Below, one piece after another: positions 31,235 to 43,999 of a DNA stretch of 64,000 nt. The translations under genes were made by a program, and so were the position numbers. Under the pieces are notes generated by a model, which was not told the DNA's origin, did no database searches, and worked only from the letters and a program-made list of their open reading frames with translations. Position 1 is the stretch's first letter. Each line of letters opens with the position of its first letter. The stretch comes from Mycobacterium sp. OAS707. GTDB lineage: Bacteria; Actinomycetota; Actinomycetes; Mycobacteriales; Mycobacteriaceae. The DNA is taken from assembly GCF_014873705.1 (NCBI RefSeq), contig NZ_JADBDS010000001.1, positions 248,001 to 312,000 of the forward strand. The letters are read 5' to 3'.

Positions 31235-31399
31235 ACCTCTCCTCTTGCCGAACGCACGCTTGTTTACGGGCCGTGTCGATGTTTACGTACACCAACCGTG
31301 CGCTCGGCACGCTTGTTCCGACGCCAAGAATCCGCCAAGGCTCGCCTCTGATGCTGGAGACCAACCGGAACCACCGGGAGACTCGAACAAGGAGAAACC
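31235..31399. promoter_or_regulatory. Divergent promoter region with TGTTTACG direct repeat
   Basis: The 165-base gap controls the dehydrogenase-cyclase operon (minus) and the FNPQP peptide gene (plus). It contains two exact copies of TGTTTACG at 31261-31268 and 31280-31287, a 19-base period close to two helical turns, which looks like a regulator binding pair. A strong AAGGAG site near 31390 serves the peptide gene. No convincing -35/-10 pair was assigned. Confidence 0.4.
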
Positions 31400-31651
31400 A
31401 TGAAGAAGATCGTCGTCGGGGCGCTGCTGTCAGGCAGCATCGCGCTCGCCGGACTTGGACTGAGCATGGGTACCGCCCAGGCCTTCAACCCGCAGCCGGA
31501 CCCGCCCGGCAAGGTGGCCACGTCACCCATCACCAATCCGGGTGTCATTCGCGGCTTCAACCCGCAGCCCGATCCGCCGGGTGTGCCGGTGCTGAACCCC
31601 GGCATCCTCCGCGGCTTCAACCCGCAACCGGAACCGCCGACGGCCGGCTAG
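31400..31651 (+). CDS. Secreted FNPQP-repeat small protein
   Basis: An 83-residue exported protein. Signal peptide MKKIVVGALLSGSIALAGLG with cleavage near TAQA-FN. The mature ~52 residues are almost entirely three copies of a short repeat: FNPQPDPPG, GFNPQPDPPG and GFNPQPEPP, joined by PGVIR and PGILR linkers. Proline-rich repeats of this kind suggest an extended surface or secreted peptide. An AAGGAG ribosome-binding site precedes the ATG at 31400. It is convergent with whiA, whose stop is one base after its own. Function unknown. Confidence 0.8.
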   Translation: MKKIVVGALLSGSIALAGLGLSMGTAQAFNPQPDPPGKVATSPITNPGVIRGFNPQPDPPGVPVLNPGILRGFNPQPEPPTAG

Positions 31652-31652
31652 C

Positions 31653-32636
31653 CTAGGCGTCCTCAAGCAGATCAGGCGTGACGGCAGACTCGGTATCGGG
31701 AATGCCGTCTTGCTTGGCCTTGCGGTCGGCCATCGACAGCAACCGTCGAATCCGGCCCGCCACAGCATCTTTCGTCATCGGTGGGTCAGCAAGTCGACCG
31801 AGCTCCTCCAGCGACGCTTGCCTGTGCTCGACGCGCAACTTCCCTGCGGCGGCCAGATGATCAGGCACGGTGTCGCCGAGGATCTCCAGCGCCCGCTCCA
31901 CCCTTGCCGCTGCGGCCACCGCCGCCCGTGCCGAACGCCGCAGGTTGGCGTCATCGAAGTTGGCCAGCCGATTCGCGGTCGCCCGTACCTCGCGGCGCAT
32001 CCGACGCTCTTCCCAGGTCAACCGGGTGTCCTGGGCGCCCATCCGCGTCAACAACGCGCCGATGGCCTCGCCATCGCGCACCACCACCCGGTCGCTGCCC
32101 CGTACCTCGCGCGCCTTGGCGCTCACGCCAAGCCGCCGCGCCGCACCGACCAATGCCAGCGCCGCCTCCGGCCCGGGACAGCTGACCTCCAGCGCCGACG
32201 ACCGGCCCGGCTCGGTCAGTGATCCGTGCGCCAAAAACGCTCCGCGCCAAGCAGCTTCGGCGTCGGCGACACTACCGCCAACCACCTGGGCCGGCAGCCC
32301 TCGCACCGGCCGGCCGCGCAGATCCAGTAGACCTGTCTGCCTCGCCAGCGCTTCCCCATCTTTGGCCACCCGCACCACATAGCGCGTGCTCTTGCGAATG
32401 CCGCTGGCCGACAGCACGTGCACCACCGCGCTATATCCGTACAGGTCGTAGATGTCCTTACGCAGTCGCCTGGCGATGATCCCCAGGTCGACCTCCGCCT
32501 CGACCACCACGCGTCCGGACACGATGTGCAGGCCGCCCGCAAAGCGCAGCAAGGACGCCACCTCGGCACGGCGGGCGCTGACGGAGTTCACCACCAGCCG
32601 GCTCAGTTCGTCCTTGACCTCGGCCGTCATCGCCAC
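31653..32636 (-). CDS. whiA: WhiA-family transcriptional regulator
   Basis: DNA-binding protein that combines a LAGLIDADG homing-endonuclease-like domain (about 1-200, degenerate, no cutting expected) with a C-terminal helix-turn-helix (about 240-320; [21 protein letters not shown]). In actinobacteria it controls division and development genes with WhiB. The protein has 327 residues and is near-identical in style to known mycobacterial WhiA ([19 protein letters not shown]). Start GTG 32636 overlaps the yvcK stop by 10 bases; ATG 32630 is an alternative. Last gene of uvrC-rapZ-yvcK-whiA. Confidence 0.95.
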   Translation of the reverse strand: MAMTAEVKDELSRLVVNSVSARRAEVASLLRFAGGLHIVSGRVVVEAEVDLGIIARRLRKDIYDLYGYSAVVHVLSASGIRKSTRYVVRVAKDGEALARQTGLLDLRGRPVRGLPAQVVGGSVADAEAAWRGAFLAHGSLTEPGRSSALEVSCPGPEAALALVGAARRLGVSAKAREVRGSDRVVVRDGEAIGALLTRMGAQDTRLTWEERRMRREVRATANRLANFDDANLRRSARAAVAAAARVERALEILGDTVPDHLAAAGKLRVEHRQASLEELGRLADPPMTKDAVAGRIRRLLSMADRKAKQDGIPDTESAVTPDLLEDA

Positions 32637-33652
32637 GGGTCGTCACCTCTCGGTCCGTTCACTGTCGGTGCGGGCACGGTCGGCTCCTGGATGTTCGGGG
32701 TCGGAGCCATCCCGCGAACACGCACACCCTCCAGAGCCGCGGCCAACCTCGCCGGGTCATGTAAAGGTGTACCAGGTCTGGACACCTCAGCAAACTCAAC
32801 TTCGGCATTGAGGATGGTGGCGGTCCGACGCAACTGCTCACGCTCGCGTTCGCTGGGCACCCGGCTGGAGTCGACGATGATGTCGTGTATCGAGAACCCC
32901 GGCGCGTGCTGGGCAAGCACATGGATGTGCCGCTCCACCGAGAAGCCTGCGGTTTCGCCCGGCTCGGCGACCAGGTTCACCACCAGAGCCCGCCGGGCGG
33001 TCGTGGCCTGCAGCGCCGCTGCCAGTTGCGGCACCAGCACGTGTGGAATGACGCTGGTGAACCAGGAGCCGGGACCCAACACCACCAGATCGGCGGACAT
33101 GATCGCGTCAACCGCCTGCCGGGTGGCAGGTGGATCCGCAGGCTGCAGCCGCACCCGTCGCACCTGACCGACGGTGGTGGCGATCGCCACCTGCCCGCGG
33201 ATCACCCGAAACATTCGCGGATCCGACTCGAGCCCCGAAACGTCCGCCTCGATGCTCAGTCCCATCGGGCACATCGGCAACACCCGGCCCTTGACGCCAA
33301 GGACGCGGCCCAGTTCGTCGAGCGCCGCCACCGGATCGGCCAATACCTCGTTGAGGCCCGCCAGCATCAGATTGCCGATCGGGTGGCCGGCCAGTGCGCC
33401 GTTGCCGCCGAACCGGTGCTGAATGATGGTCGCCCACAGCCGGCCATGCGGACTGTCAGATGCCAACGCCGCCAACGCCATCCGCAGATCACCCGGTGGC
33501 ACCACATCGAGCTCGCTGCGTAACCGGCCCGATGATCCGCCGTCGTCGGCGACGGTGACGACAGCTGTCACATGCGGGGTGAGCCGACGTGCGGCGGACA
33601 GCGTGGCGTAAAGCCCGTGCCCGCCACCGAGTGCGACGATGCGGGGGCTCAT
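32627..33652 (-). CDS. yvcK: YvcK/CofD-like protein (CuvA)
   Basis: A 341-residue protein of the YvcK family, which binds UDP-sugars and is required for growth on gluconeogenic carbon and for cell-wall placement; the mycobacterial version is CuvA. The nucleotide loop [15 protein letters not shown] is at the N-terminus, with [13 protein letters not shown] and the conserved [10 protein letters not shown]. The C-terminus is a short, disordered Pro-rich tail. It lies between rapZ (overlap 4) and whiA (overlap 10), the widely conserved order. Confidence 0.94.
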   Translation of the reverse strand: MSPRIVALGGGHGLYATLSAARRLTPHVTAVVTVADDGGSSGRLRSELDVVPPGDLRMALAALASDSPHGRLWATIIQHRFGGNGALAGHPIGNLMLAGLNEVLADPVAALDELGRVLGVKGRVLPMCPMGLSIEADVSGLESDPRMFRVIRGQVAIATTVGQVRRVRLQPADPPATRQAVDAIMSADLVVLGPGSWFTSVIPHVLVPQLAAALQATTARRALVVNLVAEPGETAGFSVERHIHVLAQHAPGFSIHDIIVDSSRVPSEREREQLRRTATILNAEVEFAEVSRPGTPLHDPARLAAALEGVRVRGMAPTPNIQEPTVPAPTVNGPRGDDPWR

Positions 33653-34560
33653 TCGCGGCCCAGATCCCGGTGCAGCACCCGCACCGTGAGCTCATCGTCC
33701 TGCAGTCGCGACGCCAGCGCCTCGGCCATCGCGACACTGCGGTGCTTGCCGCCGGTGCAGCCGATGGCAACGGTCATGTAGCGCTTCCCTTCCCGGCGAT
33801 AGCCTTCGATCACGACGTCCAGCAGCTGATGGTAGGTATCCAGGAACTCCGCGGCCCCCGGCTGCCCGAGCACGTAATCCCGCACCGCGGGGTGTTGGCC
33901 GGTGTGTGGCCGCAGTTCGTCCACCCAGTGCGGGTTCGGCAGGAACCGGACGTCCATCACCGTGTCGGCGTCCATCGGCAGCCCGTATTTATACCCGAAC
34001 GATTCGACGGTCACGCTCGTCTGGGCGATGGTCTCGCCACCGAACGCGCGCTCAATGCTCTCGCGCAACGCGGGCACCGACAACTTCGACGTATCGATCA
34101 CCAAATCTGCCACGGCGCGCAGCGGCGCGAGCATCTGCCGTTCCGCTGCGATGCCTTCGGCCAGAGTTTGATTGCCCTGCAACGGATGACTGCGCCGGTT
34201 CTGTTCGTATCGGCGGACCAGAATGTCGTCGGAAGCCTCCAGAAACAGCACCCTCGGCGTGATGCCCCGGGTGGCCAGATCGTTGCGCACCCAGTCCAGA
34301 TCGCCGGTGAATCCGCGCGAGCGCACATCCATCACGACCGCCAACTGGGTGATGCGCGACCCCGCCGCCAGTCCGAGTTCGACCATCTGGGCGATCAGCT
34401 CCGGCGGCAGGTTGTCCGCGACGTACCAGCCGAGGTCCTCCAGCACCTTTGCGGCGGTGCCACGCCCTGCCCCCGACAACCCGGTGACCAGCACGACATC
34501 GATGTCCGATTCGGTGTCGCCGGCGCTGTCGCGCAGTTCCTCGTGCATATGCTCCGTCAT
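33649..34560 (-). CDS. rapZ: RapZ-type nucleotide-binding protein
   Basis: A 303-residue P-loop protein of the RapZ/YvcJ family. Walker A is [12 protein letters not shown] near residue 27-38 (Arg at the usual Ser/Lys position is common in this family), and the C-terminal domain holds [19 protein letters not shown]. In E. coli RapZ acts on the GlmZ small RNA and glucosamine-6-phosphate synthesis; in actinobacteria the role is unclear. It begins within the end of uvrC and ends within the start of yvcK, both by 4 bases. Confidence 0.93.
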   Translation of the reverse strand: MTEHMHEELRDSAGDTESDIDVVLVTGLSGAGRGTAAKVLEDLGWYVADNLPPELIAQMVELGLAAGSRITQLAVVMDVRSRGFTGDLDWVRNDLATRGITPRVLFLEASDDILVRRYEQNRRSHPLQGNQTLAEGIAAERQMLAPLRAVADLVIDTSKLSVPALRESIERAFGGETIAQTSVTVESFGYKYGLPMDADTVMDVRFLPNPHWVDELRPHTGQHPAVRDYVLGQPGAAEFLDTYHQLLDVVIEGYRREGKRYMTVAIGCTGGKHRSVAMAEALASRLQDDELTVRVLHRDLGRE

Positions 34561-36539
34561 CCCGATGCCCTGGTCTGATCATTGCCGATGACCGGAGCGG
34601 GCGCTTCGGAATCGGTCGGCGCGCCGAGGGCCTCCAGCACCGCCTTCGCCGTTGCCGCGCCGATCCCCGGCACCGCGGTGATCTCCTCGACGCTGGCCTG
34701 CTTGAGCCGGGCCACCGAGCCGAAGTGCGTGACCAAGGCCTTACGTCGGTGCTCCCCCAACCCCCGCACCGAGTCCAGCGCCGAGGCCGTCATCCGCTTC
34801 GAGCGCTTGCTGCGGTGATAGGCGATCGCAAACCGGTGTGCTTCGTCACGCACCCGCTGCAGCAGATACAGCCCCTCGCTGTTGCGCGGCATGATGACGG
34901 GGTCCGGCTCCGAGGGCACCCACACCTCTTCCAGCCGCTTCGCCAGCCCGATCACCGCGACGTCCGTGATGCCAAGATCATCGAGCACCGCCTGCGCCGC
35001 GTTGACCTGCGGCGCGCCGCCGTCCACAACATACAAGTTGGGCGGATACGCGAACTTGCGCGATTTCCCTTCCGCGGCAAGCTCAGTCGGGTGCTGCGTA
35101 TCGTGCAGATGCCGATAGAACCGCCGACGCGTCACCTCCGCGATCGACGCCACGTCATCGGAACGACCCTCTCCGGCAGCCTCGCGGATCGCGTAGTGCC
35201 GGTAGTCCGATTTGCGCGGCAGCCCGTCCTCGAACACCACGAGCGAAGCCACCACGTCGGTGCCCATCACGTGGCTGATGTCGACGCATTCGATGCGCAG
35301 CGGCGCCTCAGCCAACCCGAGCGCATCCTGGATGCTTTGCAGCGCAGCCGTTCTCGCGGTGAAGTCACCCGCGCGCTTGAGCTTGTGCTGGTTCAGCGCA
35401 TCCTGCGCGTTGCGCTTGACGGTTTCGGCGAGGGCCCGCTTGTCGCCGCGCTGCGCCACCCGCAGCGAGACGCGCGACCCGCGCAGTTGCGACAGCCAGG
35501 TGGCCAACTCCTCGGAGTTGTCGGGAAGGCACGGCACCAACACCTGGCGCGGCACCGGGTTCAGCGACTCGTCGGCAGCGCCGTCCAGTTCGGCCTGATC
35601 GCCGTAGAACTGCGTCAAGAACTGCTCGACAAGTTGACTCTGGTCGGATCCCCCTGGCTCGCCGGACTTTTCCACGATCCACCCACGCTGGCCCCTGACG
35701 CGTCCGCCGCGGACATGGAACACCTGTACGGCCGCCTCGAGATCGTCGTCGGCGAATGCGACGACGTCGGCGTCGGTGCCGTCGCCGAACACCACGGCCT
35801 GCTTTTCCAACGCGCGCTTCAGCGCGGAGATGTTGTCCCGCAACCGGGCAGCGCGCTCGAAGTCGAGTTCGGCGGCGGCCTGGTTCATCTGATGTTCCAT
35901 GTCGCGGGCAAGGCGGTCGGTCTTGCCCGCGAGGAAATCGCAGAAGTCGTTGACGATCTGGCGATGCTCGTCAGCGCTGACCCGCTCGACGCATGGTGCC
36001 GAGCACTTGTCGATGTAACCGAGCAAACACGGCCGTCCGATTTGCCTGTGCCGCTTGAAAACTCCCGCAGAACAGGTACGGGCGGGAAATACCCGGGTGA
36101 GCAGATCAAGCGTCTCCCGAATGGCCCAGGCATGGGAATACGGCCCGAAGTATCGAACGCCTTTACGTCTTGCCCCCCGGTACACCATCAGCCGCGGATA
36201 CTCTTCGTTCAGCGTGACAGCCAGCACCGGATACGACTTGTCATCGCGATAGCGGATGTTGAACCGCGGATCGAACTCCTTGATCCAGTTGTATTCCAGC
36301 TGCAGCGCCTCGACTTCGGTGGTCACGACCGTCCACTCGACGCTGCCCGCGGCCATCACCATCTGCCGGGTGCGCGGTGCCAGACCCGCGATGTCGGCGA
36401 AATAGGAGTTCAGCCGGCTGCGCAGGCTCTTGGCTTTGCCCACGTAGATCACCCGGCCGTGCGGATCCCGGAACCGGTAAACGCCCGGCTCGACGGGGAT
36501 CGACCCGGCGGCAGGCCGGTATGTCGCTGGATCGGGCAC
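34557..36539 (-). CDS. uvrC: Excinuclease ABC subunit C
   Basis: Nuclease subunit of nucleotide excision repair that cuts both sides of the lesion. It has 660 residues. The N-terminal GIY-YIG domain ([22 protein letters not shown], about 17-40) makes the 3' cut. A Cys-rich cluster follows ([29 protein letters not shown]), then the UVR motif and the RNase H-like 5' nuclease ([28 protein letters not shown]), and C-terminal helix-hairpin-helix repeats ([27 protein letters not shown]). Start GTG 36539 overlaps nothing; it diverges from ggt across 53 bases. Confidence 0.97.
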   Translation of the reverse strand: MPDPATYRPAAGSIPVEPGVYRFRDPHGRVIYVGKAKSLRSRLNSYFADIAGLAPRTRQMVMAAGSVEWTVVTTEVEALQLEYNWIKEFDPRFNIRYRDDKSYPVLAVTLNEEYPRLMVYRGARRKGVRYFGPYSHAWAIRETLDLLTRVFPARTCSAGVFKRHRQIGRPCLLGYIDKCSAPCVERVSADEHRQIVNDFCDFLAGKTDRLARDMEHQMNQAAAELDFERAARLRDNISALKRALEKQAVVFGDGTDADVVAFADDDLEAAVQVFHVRGGRVRGQRGWIVEKSGEPGGSDQSQLVEQFLTQFYGDQAELDGAADESLNPVPRQVLVPCLPDNSEELATWLSQLRGSRVSLRVAQRGDKRALAETVKRNAQDALNQHKLKRAGDFTARTAALQSIQDALGLAEAPLRIECVDISHVMGTDVVASLVVFEDGLPRKSDYRHYAIREAAGEGRSDDVASIAEVTRRRFYRHLHDTQHPTELAAEGKSRKFAYPPNLYVVDGGAPQVNAAQAVLDDLGITDVAVIGLAKRLEEVWVPSEPDPVIMPRNSEGLYLLQRVRDEAHRFAIAYHRSKRSKRMTASALDSVRGLGEHRRKALVTHFGSVARLKQASVEEITAVPGIGAATAKAVLEALGAPTDSEAPAPVIGNDQTRASG

Positions 36540-36580
36540 GGATTCCAGGTTACTGCCGTCGCCGCACGGCTCAGATCAAC

Positions 36581-36586
36581 TACCGT
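36581..36586 (+). promoter_or_regulatory. -10 element for ggt, leaderless start
   Basis: TACCGT ends 6 bases before ATG 36593, the spacing of a leaderless mycobacterial promoter, and no Shine-Dalgarno is present before this ATG. This supports the lipoprotein start over the longer upstream frame to 36377, which overlaps uvrC. Confidence 0.45.
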
Positions 36587-36592
36587 CGTGTG

Positions 36593-38533
36593 ATGCGGAT
36601 CCTGGCACCGCTCGCAGCTCTGATCTTGGTTCTGGCCGGATGTGCCGCCGAGGAGACCACACCACCGGCCACCCAGGCCGGCCCCTGCTCGATCGTCGCG
36701 AACGGGACACCGGCCCCCAAGACCTCCGCGGCGCCGGCCTCAGGTTCGGCCACCACCTCCAAGAACATCTCGACCAATCCCGAGGTCGCCACCGGCTACC
36801 GCAAAGACATGACGGCGGTCCGGACGGCCCACTATGCCGTCGCCACCGCCAACCCGCTGGCCACGCGGGCCGCCTGCGAGGTGCTCAAAAATGGCGGGAC
36901 CGCCGCCGACGCACTCGTCACCGCGCAGGCGGTGCTAGGGCTGGTCGAGCCGCAGTCCTCCGGCATCGGTGGCGGCGGCTTCCTGCTGTACTACGACGCC
37001 GCCTCCGGTTCGGTGCAGGCCTACGACGGCCGCGAAACGGCGCCGATGGCCGCCACCGAGAATTACCTGCGCTGGATCTCCGATGCCGACCGCACCGAGC
37101 CCAAACCCAATGCCCGCGCCTCGGGACGGTCCATTGGAGTGCCCGGCATTCTTCGGCTGCTGCAGACCGTCCACACCGAGCACGGCAAGACCCCATGGCG
37201 CGACCTGTTCAGTCCCGCGGTGTCGATGGCAGACGACGGCTTCGACATCAGCCCGCGGCTCGCCGCCGCGATCGCCGACTCCGCACCGCAGCTGAAGGTG
37301 GATCCCAATGCGTCGGCCTACTTCCTCAACCCCGACGGCAGCCCGAAGGCGTCGGGCTTGAAGCTCACCAACCCGGCGTACTCAAAGACGTTGGGCGTCA
37401 TCGCATCCGATCCGGAAGCCTTCTACACCGGTGACCTCGCACGGGCCATCGTGGCCGCGGCGGGCGACACCAGCGGCGGCCGTACCCCAAGCCTGATGAC
37501 GCTCGACGATCTGTCCCGCTACACCGCCAGGAAACGCGAGGCCCTCTGTACGGCCTACCGCGGCAAAGAGATCTGCGGCATGCCGCCCCCGTCCTCGGGC
37601 GGCATCGCGGTGGCGGCGACACTGGGCATGCTCGAACATTTCCCGATGGCCGATCACAAGCCCACCGACGTCGACCTCAACGGTGGCAAGCCAACAGTGA
37701 TGGGTGTGCACCTGATCTCCGAAGCCGAACGGCTGGCCTACGCCGACCGCGACAAATACGTTGCCGACACCGATTTCGTGGCGCTGCCCGGTGGCTCACC
37801 GAACACACTTCTTGGCAGTGACTACCTCGCAGGCCGCGCCGCGCTGATTTCCGAACAGCACACCATGGGCACCGCGAAGCCCGGTGAATTCGGTCCACCG
37901 ACACCGCCCGCCCCGCCGACACCCGAACACGGCACCAGCCAGATCAGCATCGTCGACGCCCAAGGCAACGCGGCGTCGATGACCACCACGGTGGAATCGG
38001 CGTTCGGCTCGTTCCACATGGTGGACGGGTTCATCCTCAACAATCAACTCACCGACTTCTCGGCCGAGCCGGCCAAGGACGGGGTGCCGGTGGCCAACCG
38101 CGTCGAGCCAGGAAAGCGACCACGCAGCTCGATGGCGCCCACGCTCGTGTTCAACCTGACCGATCCAGGCCAGTCGAAGCGGACCCTTTATGCGGTGACG
38201 GGGTCCCCTGGAGGTTCCGTCATCATTCAGTTCGTCGTGAAAACCCTTGTCGGAATGATTGATTGGGGCCTGGATCCGCAGCAGGCGGTGTCGGCGGTGG
38301 ACTTCGGTGCGGCGAACTCACCGAAGACCAATGTCGGCGGTGAACATCCGGCGATCAACACGGCCGACAACGGTGACCATGACCCGTTGGTAATTGGTTT
38401 GCGTAAGCTCGGGCACCAGGTCGACATCGCCGATCAATCCAGCGGGCTGTCGGCGATCGTCCGCGACGGCGGAGGCTGGAGCGGTGGTGCAGACCCGCGT
38501 CGCGAAGGCCTCGTCATGGGCGACACTCCGTGA
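36593..38533 (+). CDS. ggt: Gamma-glutamyltransferase, lipoprotein
   Basis: Cleaves the gamma-glutamyl bond of glutathione-like compounds and transfers glutamate to water or an amino acid, outside the cytosol. The 646-residue precursor has a lipobox (LILVLAGCAA, Cys18), so it is a membrane-anchored lipoprotein. It self-processes at the Thr of EHGTSQISIVD (about residue 455), which becomes the N-terminal nucleophile of the small subunit. The gamma-glutamyl carboxylate-binding Arg region is YDGRETAP, and the oxyanion loop is TGSPGGSVI. The gene overlaps the GNAT gene by 4 bases. Confidence 0.94.
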   Translation: MRILAPLAALILVLAGCAAEETTPPATQAGPCSIVANGTPAPKTSAAPASGSATTSKNISTNPEVATGYRKDMTAVRTAHYAVATANPLATRAACEVLKNGGTAADALVTAQAVLGLVEPQSSGIGGGGFLLYYDAASGSVQAYDGRETAPMAATENYLRWISDADRTEPKPNARASGRSIGVPGILRLLQTVHTEHGKTPWRDLFSPAVSMADDGFDISPRLAAAIADSAPQLKVDPNASAYFLNPDGSPKASGLKLTNPAYSKTLGVIASDPEAFYTGDLARAIVAAAGDTSGGRTPSLMTLDDLSRYTARKREALCTAYRGKEICGMPPPSSGGIAVAATLGMLEHFPMADHKPTDVDLNGGKPTVMGVHLISEAERLAYADRDKYVADTDFVALPGGSPNTLLGSDYLAGRAALISEQHTMGTAKPGEFGPPTPPAPPTPEHGTSQISIVDAQGNAASMTTTVESAFGSFHMVDGFILNNQLTDFSAEPAKDGVPVANRVEPGKRPRSSMAPTLVFNLTDPGQSKRTLYAVTGSPGGSVIIQFVVKTLVGMIDWGLDPQQAVSAVDFGAANSPKTNVGGEHPAINTADNGDHDPLVIGLRKLGHQVDIADQSSGLSAIVRDGGGWSGGADPRREGLVMGDTP

Positions 38534-38992
38534 CCGCAGTAGTGGCCCGTGTCGCCAGACTGACGGAGTCGGACTGGCGAGTCTTCGCCGCAGTTCGATT
38601 GCGCGCGTTGGCCGATTCGCTCGGCGAAGACGACCCCCAATATCAACAGGAAGCGGCGTTCACCGCCGCGAAGTGGCGCCGCCGACTGCGTGATCATGCT
38701 CAGCTCGCGGTGCTGATCGACGACCGGCCCGTTGGCCTGATCGGCGCGCAGCTGGAGAACGCCGAAACGGTCTATCTGTATTCGCTGTGGCTCGACCCGG
38801 CCGCCCGCGGCCGGGGTTTGGCGCGCCCGCTCGTCGCCGCCGCGGTGCAGTGGGCCCGCCAGCGCCGCGCCCGCACCGTCACCCTGCGGGTAGCAGCCGA
38901 CAATGCCGTGGCTCGCGCCGTGTACGAGAGTCTTGGCTTCGCGCTGAATCCAGCCGAAAGCCCAAGCGAGCGCGGCGAAGTGGCGATGACCC

Positions 38993-39006
<14 letters not shown>
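38530..39006 (+). CDS. GNAT family N-acetyltransferase
   Basis: A 158-residue single-domain acetyltransferase. The acetyl-CoA pyrophosphate loop is DPAARGRGLARPLVAAA (motif A, about residues 88-104), followed by RVAADNAVARAVYESLGF, the usual motif B. Substrate unknown; the family acetylates amines of small molecules or protein N-termini. GTG 38530 overlaps the ggt stop by 4 bases, so the two are coupled, and the 3' end overlaps the convergent PH-domain gene by 14 bases. Confidence 0.9.
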
Positions 39007-41218
<2,212 letters not shown>

Positions 41219-41280
41219 CACATCAGTATGAACCACGCCGGCTGGATAGTTATTGCCACTCCCCTGACCTGGGCATTGAC

Positions 41281-43710
41281 CTAGATGGTCAGGGTGATCG
41301 GCACGTTGCCTCCATGCCCGTCGGACATGGTCACGACGAAGGTCTTACCGCTCTCCGTCCCCAGGCTGACGAGCGTGACGGTGTTGCCCAAGACCACCGG
41401 CACATTCACCAAGCCTCCCGACGGCAGGGACGTGACGGCCAGCGTCAGCGTGTCGCTGTCGGCATCGGCCATGCCGTTGACGGTCCACGTCTTGGTCAGG
41501 TTCAGCAGACCGCTGCTGGACTTGCTCACACTCGTGTACGTCGGGTTGGTGTTCTGCGGTGTGACGTCGACCGTCTGCGTGAACGTCTTCACCCCGCCAT
41601 AGCCGTCGCTGACGTTGATCGTGACAGTGTCCTGCTTGGTGGCCGTGCTCGCGCCGTCGGCGGCCGCGGCGTGGCGCGCCGTCAACGTCGGGGTGTAGGT
41701 GAAGTTGGCGCCGGTGAAGGTCACGGTGCCCTTACCCGCTGTTCCGCTGTAGGCCAGCGTGTCGTTGTCGGCGTCGGTCACCGACACCGCGCCCGTGATC
41801 ACGCCGTTCGAGCCCGGGCTGTTGAAGGTGGCGGTTCCGGTCGGGACCGCATTGGTTGCGCTGATCGTAACCTGAACTGTCGCAACGGTAATCGACCTGC
41901 CGTTGGCATCGGTGCCCTTGATGGTGAACGAGTCGGTCTTGTCGGCGTCGGTGGCAGTCAGCTTCGCCGCGGCATGCCGCGCTGCGTCGGTGGGCGTGTA
42001 GATGAAGCCGCCAGTGGATGTGACGAACACGCTGCCTTTGGAGGAAGGGCCGGTGCCGACGCTGTAGGTCAGCAAGCCGTTGTCGCCTGCCGGGACGTTC
42101 AGGCTGCCGCTGTACGCGCCGGTCGTCGGGTTGGTGCTGGTTCCGGTTACCGCGATACCGAGGTCGGCCCCCACTGAAACGGTCGTCTGCACCGAACCGC
42201 CCGGGTGACCGTCGTCGACGGTGACCACGAACGTGTCCGTGTGCGTCGGGATGCCCAGCACGTTGCCCGACACGGCGGGCACGTAAGTCCAGTCGCCGGT
42301 GGTCTGGTTGAGGGTCACGATGCCGCCCAGGCTGGTGAACGCCGACGTGGCGGTGGCACCCGCGGAGTTGCCGTTCGCCAGGCTGAAGGTGCGCCCGGCG
42401 CCGGTGAGGTCGTCGAGGTCGACCACGGTGAAACCACCGCGCACCACGCCGATGGAGTCGCGCGGACCCTGAGTCGCAGTGGGCACCGGGGGCAGATCGA
42501 TGCCGGTGCCGACATAGTTGATGTTGATTGTTTCCGCGGTGGTGTGGCCATTCGGGGCGTAGGGGTGATCGACCGCCCCGCCGCTGTCGTCGATGGTGAC
42601 GGTGAAGCTGTCGGTGCCACCGTCGCGCGACAACAGCGTGTTCGGGGTGTAGACGTACGACGTGCCCACGAACGCGACCGTGCCCTTGGTCGGTGGTGTC
42701 GTCACCGTGTACGTCAGCGGGTCACCGTCGGGATCCGTTGCCGTTCCGATGTCACCGACGACGGTGCCCGTCGGCAATTGCAAAGGCGTGGAGGGGGTTC
42801 CCGCGACCGGAACGTGGTTGGTTGCGAGTTCGGTCAAGCGTTGGTACGCGGCGATCACCAGCATGTAGAGCGGAATCGCGATCGGGTTCGGAACCGGACC
42901 TGAGAGCGCCGTTTGCAGCGCCTTGCCCAAGACCACGAAAACGGCCAGCGCCACCTTGGTCGGCGAAACGCCGGGCACCGTGGGGTACGGCGGCAACGTG
43001 ATGGTCGGCAGGGCGGGTGCCGTCGTCGTCGACGCGGTCGACATGGTCATCATCCGCGCGGCAGGCGCGATCGTCGCCACTTCGGTCTTCGCCTCGGCGT
43101 TTTGCGTTGTGGCGCTTAGCGGTTCGGCAGTCTCTGGCTTACCCTCGACAGGCTTGGCCGCGACGGTCTCCGCTGTCGGGGTGGCGGTCTGCTCGGTAGT
43201 GGTGGTGGATGACTTCTGCTTGCCCTCGGTCTCAGAGGTCTGCGTGGCGGGAGTCGTGGTGCTCGAACTGGTCTCGGTCGGCTTCGGCTTCTCCGTTGTC
43301 GGTTCGGTCGTGGACTGCGTCGACGTTCCAGATGATGACCCTTCGCCCGAGACGGTGGTCCCCGAACCGCCCGAGGCGCTGACCGATGAGGTCGGTCCGT
43401 CACCGGATGTTGTTGTCGTCGAACCGGAGGTCGTGCTACTGGACGTCGTCGTCGACGTTTCCGTACCTGTCGTGGTGGTTGTTGAAGTACCGGAAGTCGT
43501 TGTGCCCGAAGCGCTACCGGTCGTCGGGTCCGTCTTCGTTCCGGTGTCGGCATTCGCAGAAGGGTCCGGTTGGCCGTCGCCCGTGCTGGCGGATGCGACG
43601 CCATGACCCGTGGCGACCGCCATTCCCAGTCCGACGGCGAACGCTAACCCGCTGGCACGGTTGGCCCGACTCGGCCGTTTGGCATGCCTGCCACGCTTAG
43701 CTGACGCCAT
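41281..43710 (-). CDS. Large secreted Ig-like repeat surface protein
   Basis: An 809-residue exported protein. A basic N-terminus ([20 protein letters not shown]) and hydrophobic stretch form a long signal sequence. A Ser/Thr-rich low-complexity stalk runs about residues 45-215 (many [21 protein letters not shown] runs), then a short hydrophobic segment ([17 protein letters not shown]), then 5-6 beta-rich repeats of cadherin/VCBS-type ([57 protein letters not shown]). The phrase YTPT..ARHAAA recurs twice. DPDGD and DADND motifs suggest calcium binding. Probably an adhesin-like wall protein. GGGAG lies 6 bases before the ATG. It sits inside the riboflavin gene set, with a long upstream region of its own. 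Confidence 0.8.
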   Translation of the reverse strand: MASAKRGRHAKRPSRANRASGLAFAVGLGMAVATGHGVASASTGDGQPDPSANADTGTKTDPTTGSASGTTTSGTSTTTTTGTETSTTTSSSTTSGSTTTTSGDGPTSSVSASGGSGTTVSGEGSSSGTSTQSTTEPTTEKPKPTETSSSTTTPATQTSETEGKQKSSTTTTEQTATPTAETVAAKPVEGKPETAEPLSATTQNAEAKTEVATIAPAARMMTMSTASTTTAPALPTITLPPYPTVPGVSPTKVALAVFVVLGKALQTALSGPVPNPIAIPLYMLVIAAYQRLTELATNHVPVAGTPSTPLQLPTGTVVGDIGTATDPDGDPLTYTVTTPPTKGTVAFVGTSYVYTPNTLLSRDGGTDSFTVTIDDSGGAVDHPYAPNGHTTAETININYVGTGIDLPPVPTATQGPRDSIGVVRGGFTVVDLDDLTGAGRTFSLANGNSAGATATSAFTSLGGIVTLNQTTGDWTYVPAVSGNVLGIPTHTDTFVVTVDDGHPGGSVQTTVSVGADLGIAVTGTSTNPTTGAYSGSLNVPAGDNGLLTYSVGTGPSSKGSVFVTSTGGFIYTPTDAARHAAAKLTATDADKTDSFTIKGTDANGRSITVATVQVTISATNAVPTGTATFNSPGSNGVITGAVSVTDADNDTLAYSGTAGKGTVTFTGANFTYTPTLTARHAAAADGASTATKQDTVTINVSDGYGGVKTFTQTVDVTPQNTNPTYTSVSKSSSGLLNLTKTWTVNGMADADSDTLTLAVTSLPSGGLVNVPVVLGNTVTLVSLGTESGKTFVVTMSDGHGGNVPITLTI

Positions 43711-43999
43711 TGCGTGCTCCCGACTCCCCCGAGTGACGGTTCATGGGACCCCGGAAGCCGGGGCGGTGCTGCTAATTAACTGCGGCGAAACTTAACATGA
43801 TCGTCAATATCTGGGCAAGCACATTTCGCAAACCATCCACGCGTGTCCGCGTTTTTGCATTTGGACGGGTATTCGGCGCTGAGCTGCATGAACCACAGTG
43901 CGGATCCTTGAACGCGGGAAGTTGCGGCAAAGCGACACCAAAATCGCAGCAGATAGTGTATTGGCGGCCAAAGTTGGTAGCCGCGGGTCAGATGGAGCG
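43711..43999. promoter_or_regulatory. Long upstream region of the surface-protein gene
   Basis: This 289-base gap between ribE and the surface-protein gene holds no convincing gene. It is visibly richer in A and T than its surroundings (CTAATTAACTG, ACTTAACATGATC), contains a minus-strand TTGACG, and has a perfect 6-base hairpin CCCCGG-AAG-CCGGGG at 43749-43763 in what would be the leader of the surface-protein mRNA. It probably holds that gene's promoter and a structured leader. Confidence 0.4.

Noticed and set aside
41219..41280. FMN riboswitch ahead of ribBA
   Set aside because: The gap is about 60 bases and the likely transcript is leaderless; no RFN-like conserved core was seen here or before ribE.
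43749..43763. CCCCGG-AAG-CCGGGG hairpin read as a terminator for ribE
   Set aside because: It lies about 240 bases beyond ribE and immediately in front of the surface-protein gene, so a leader hairpin is more likely; kept only as part of the upstream region.
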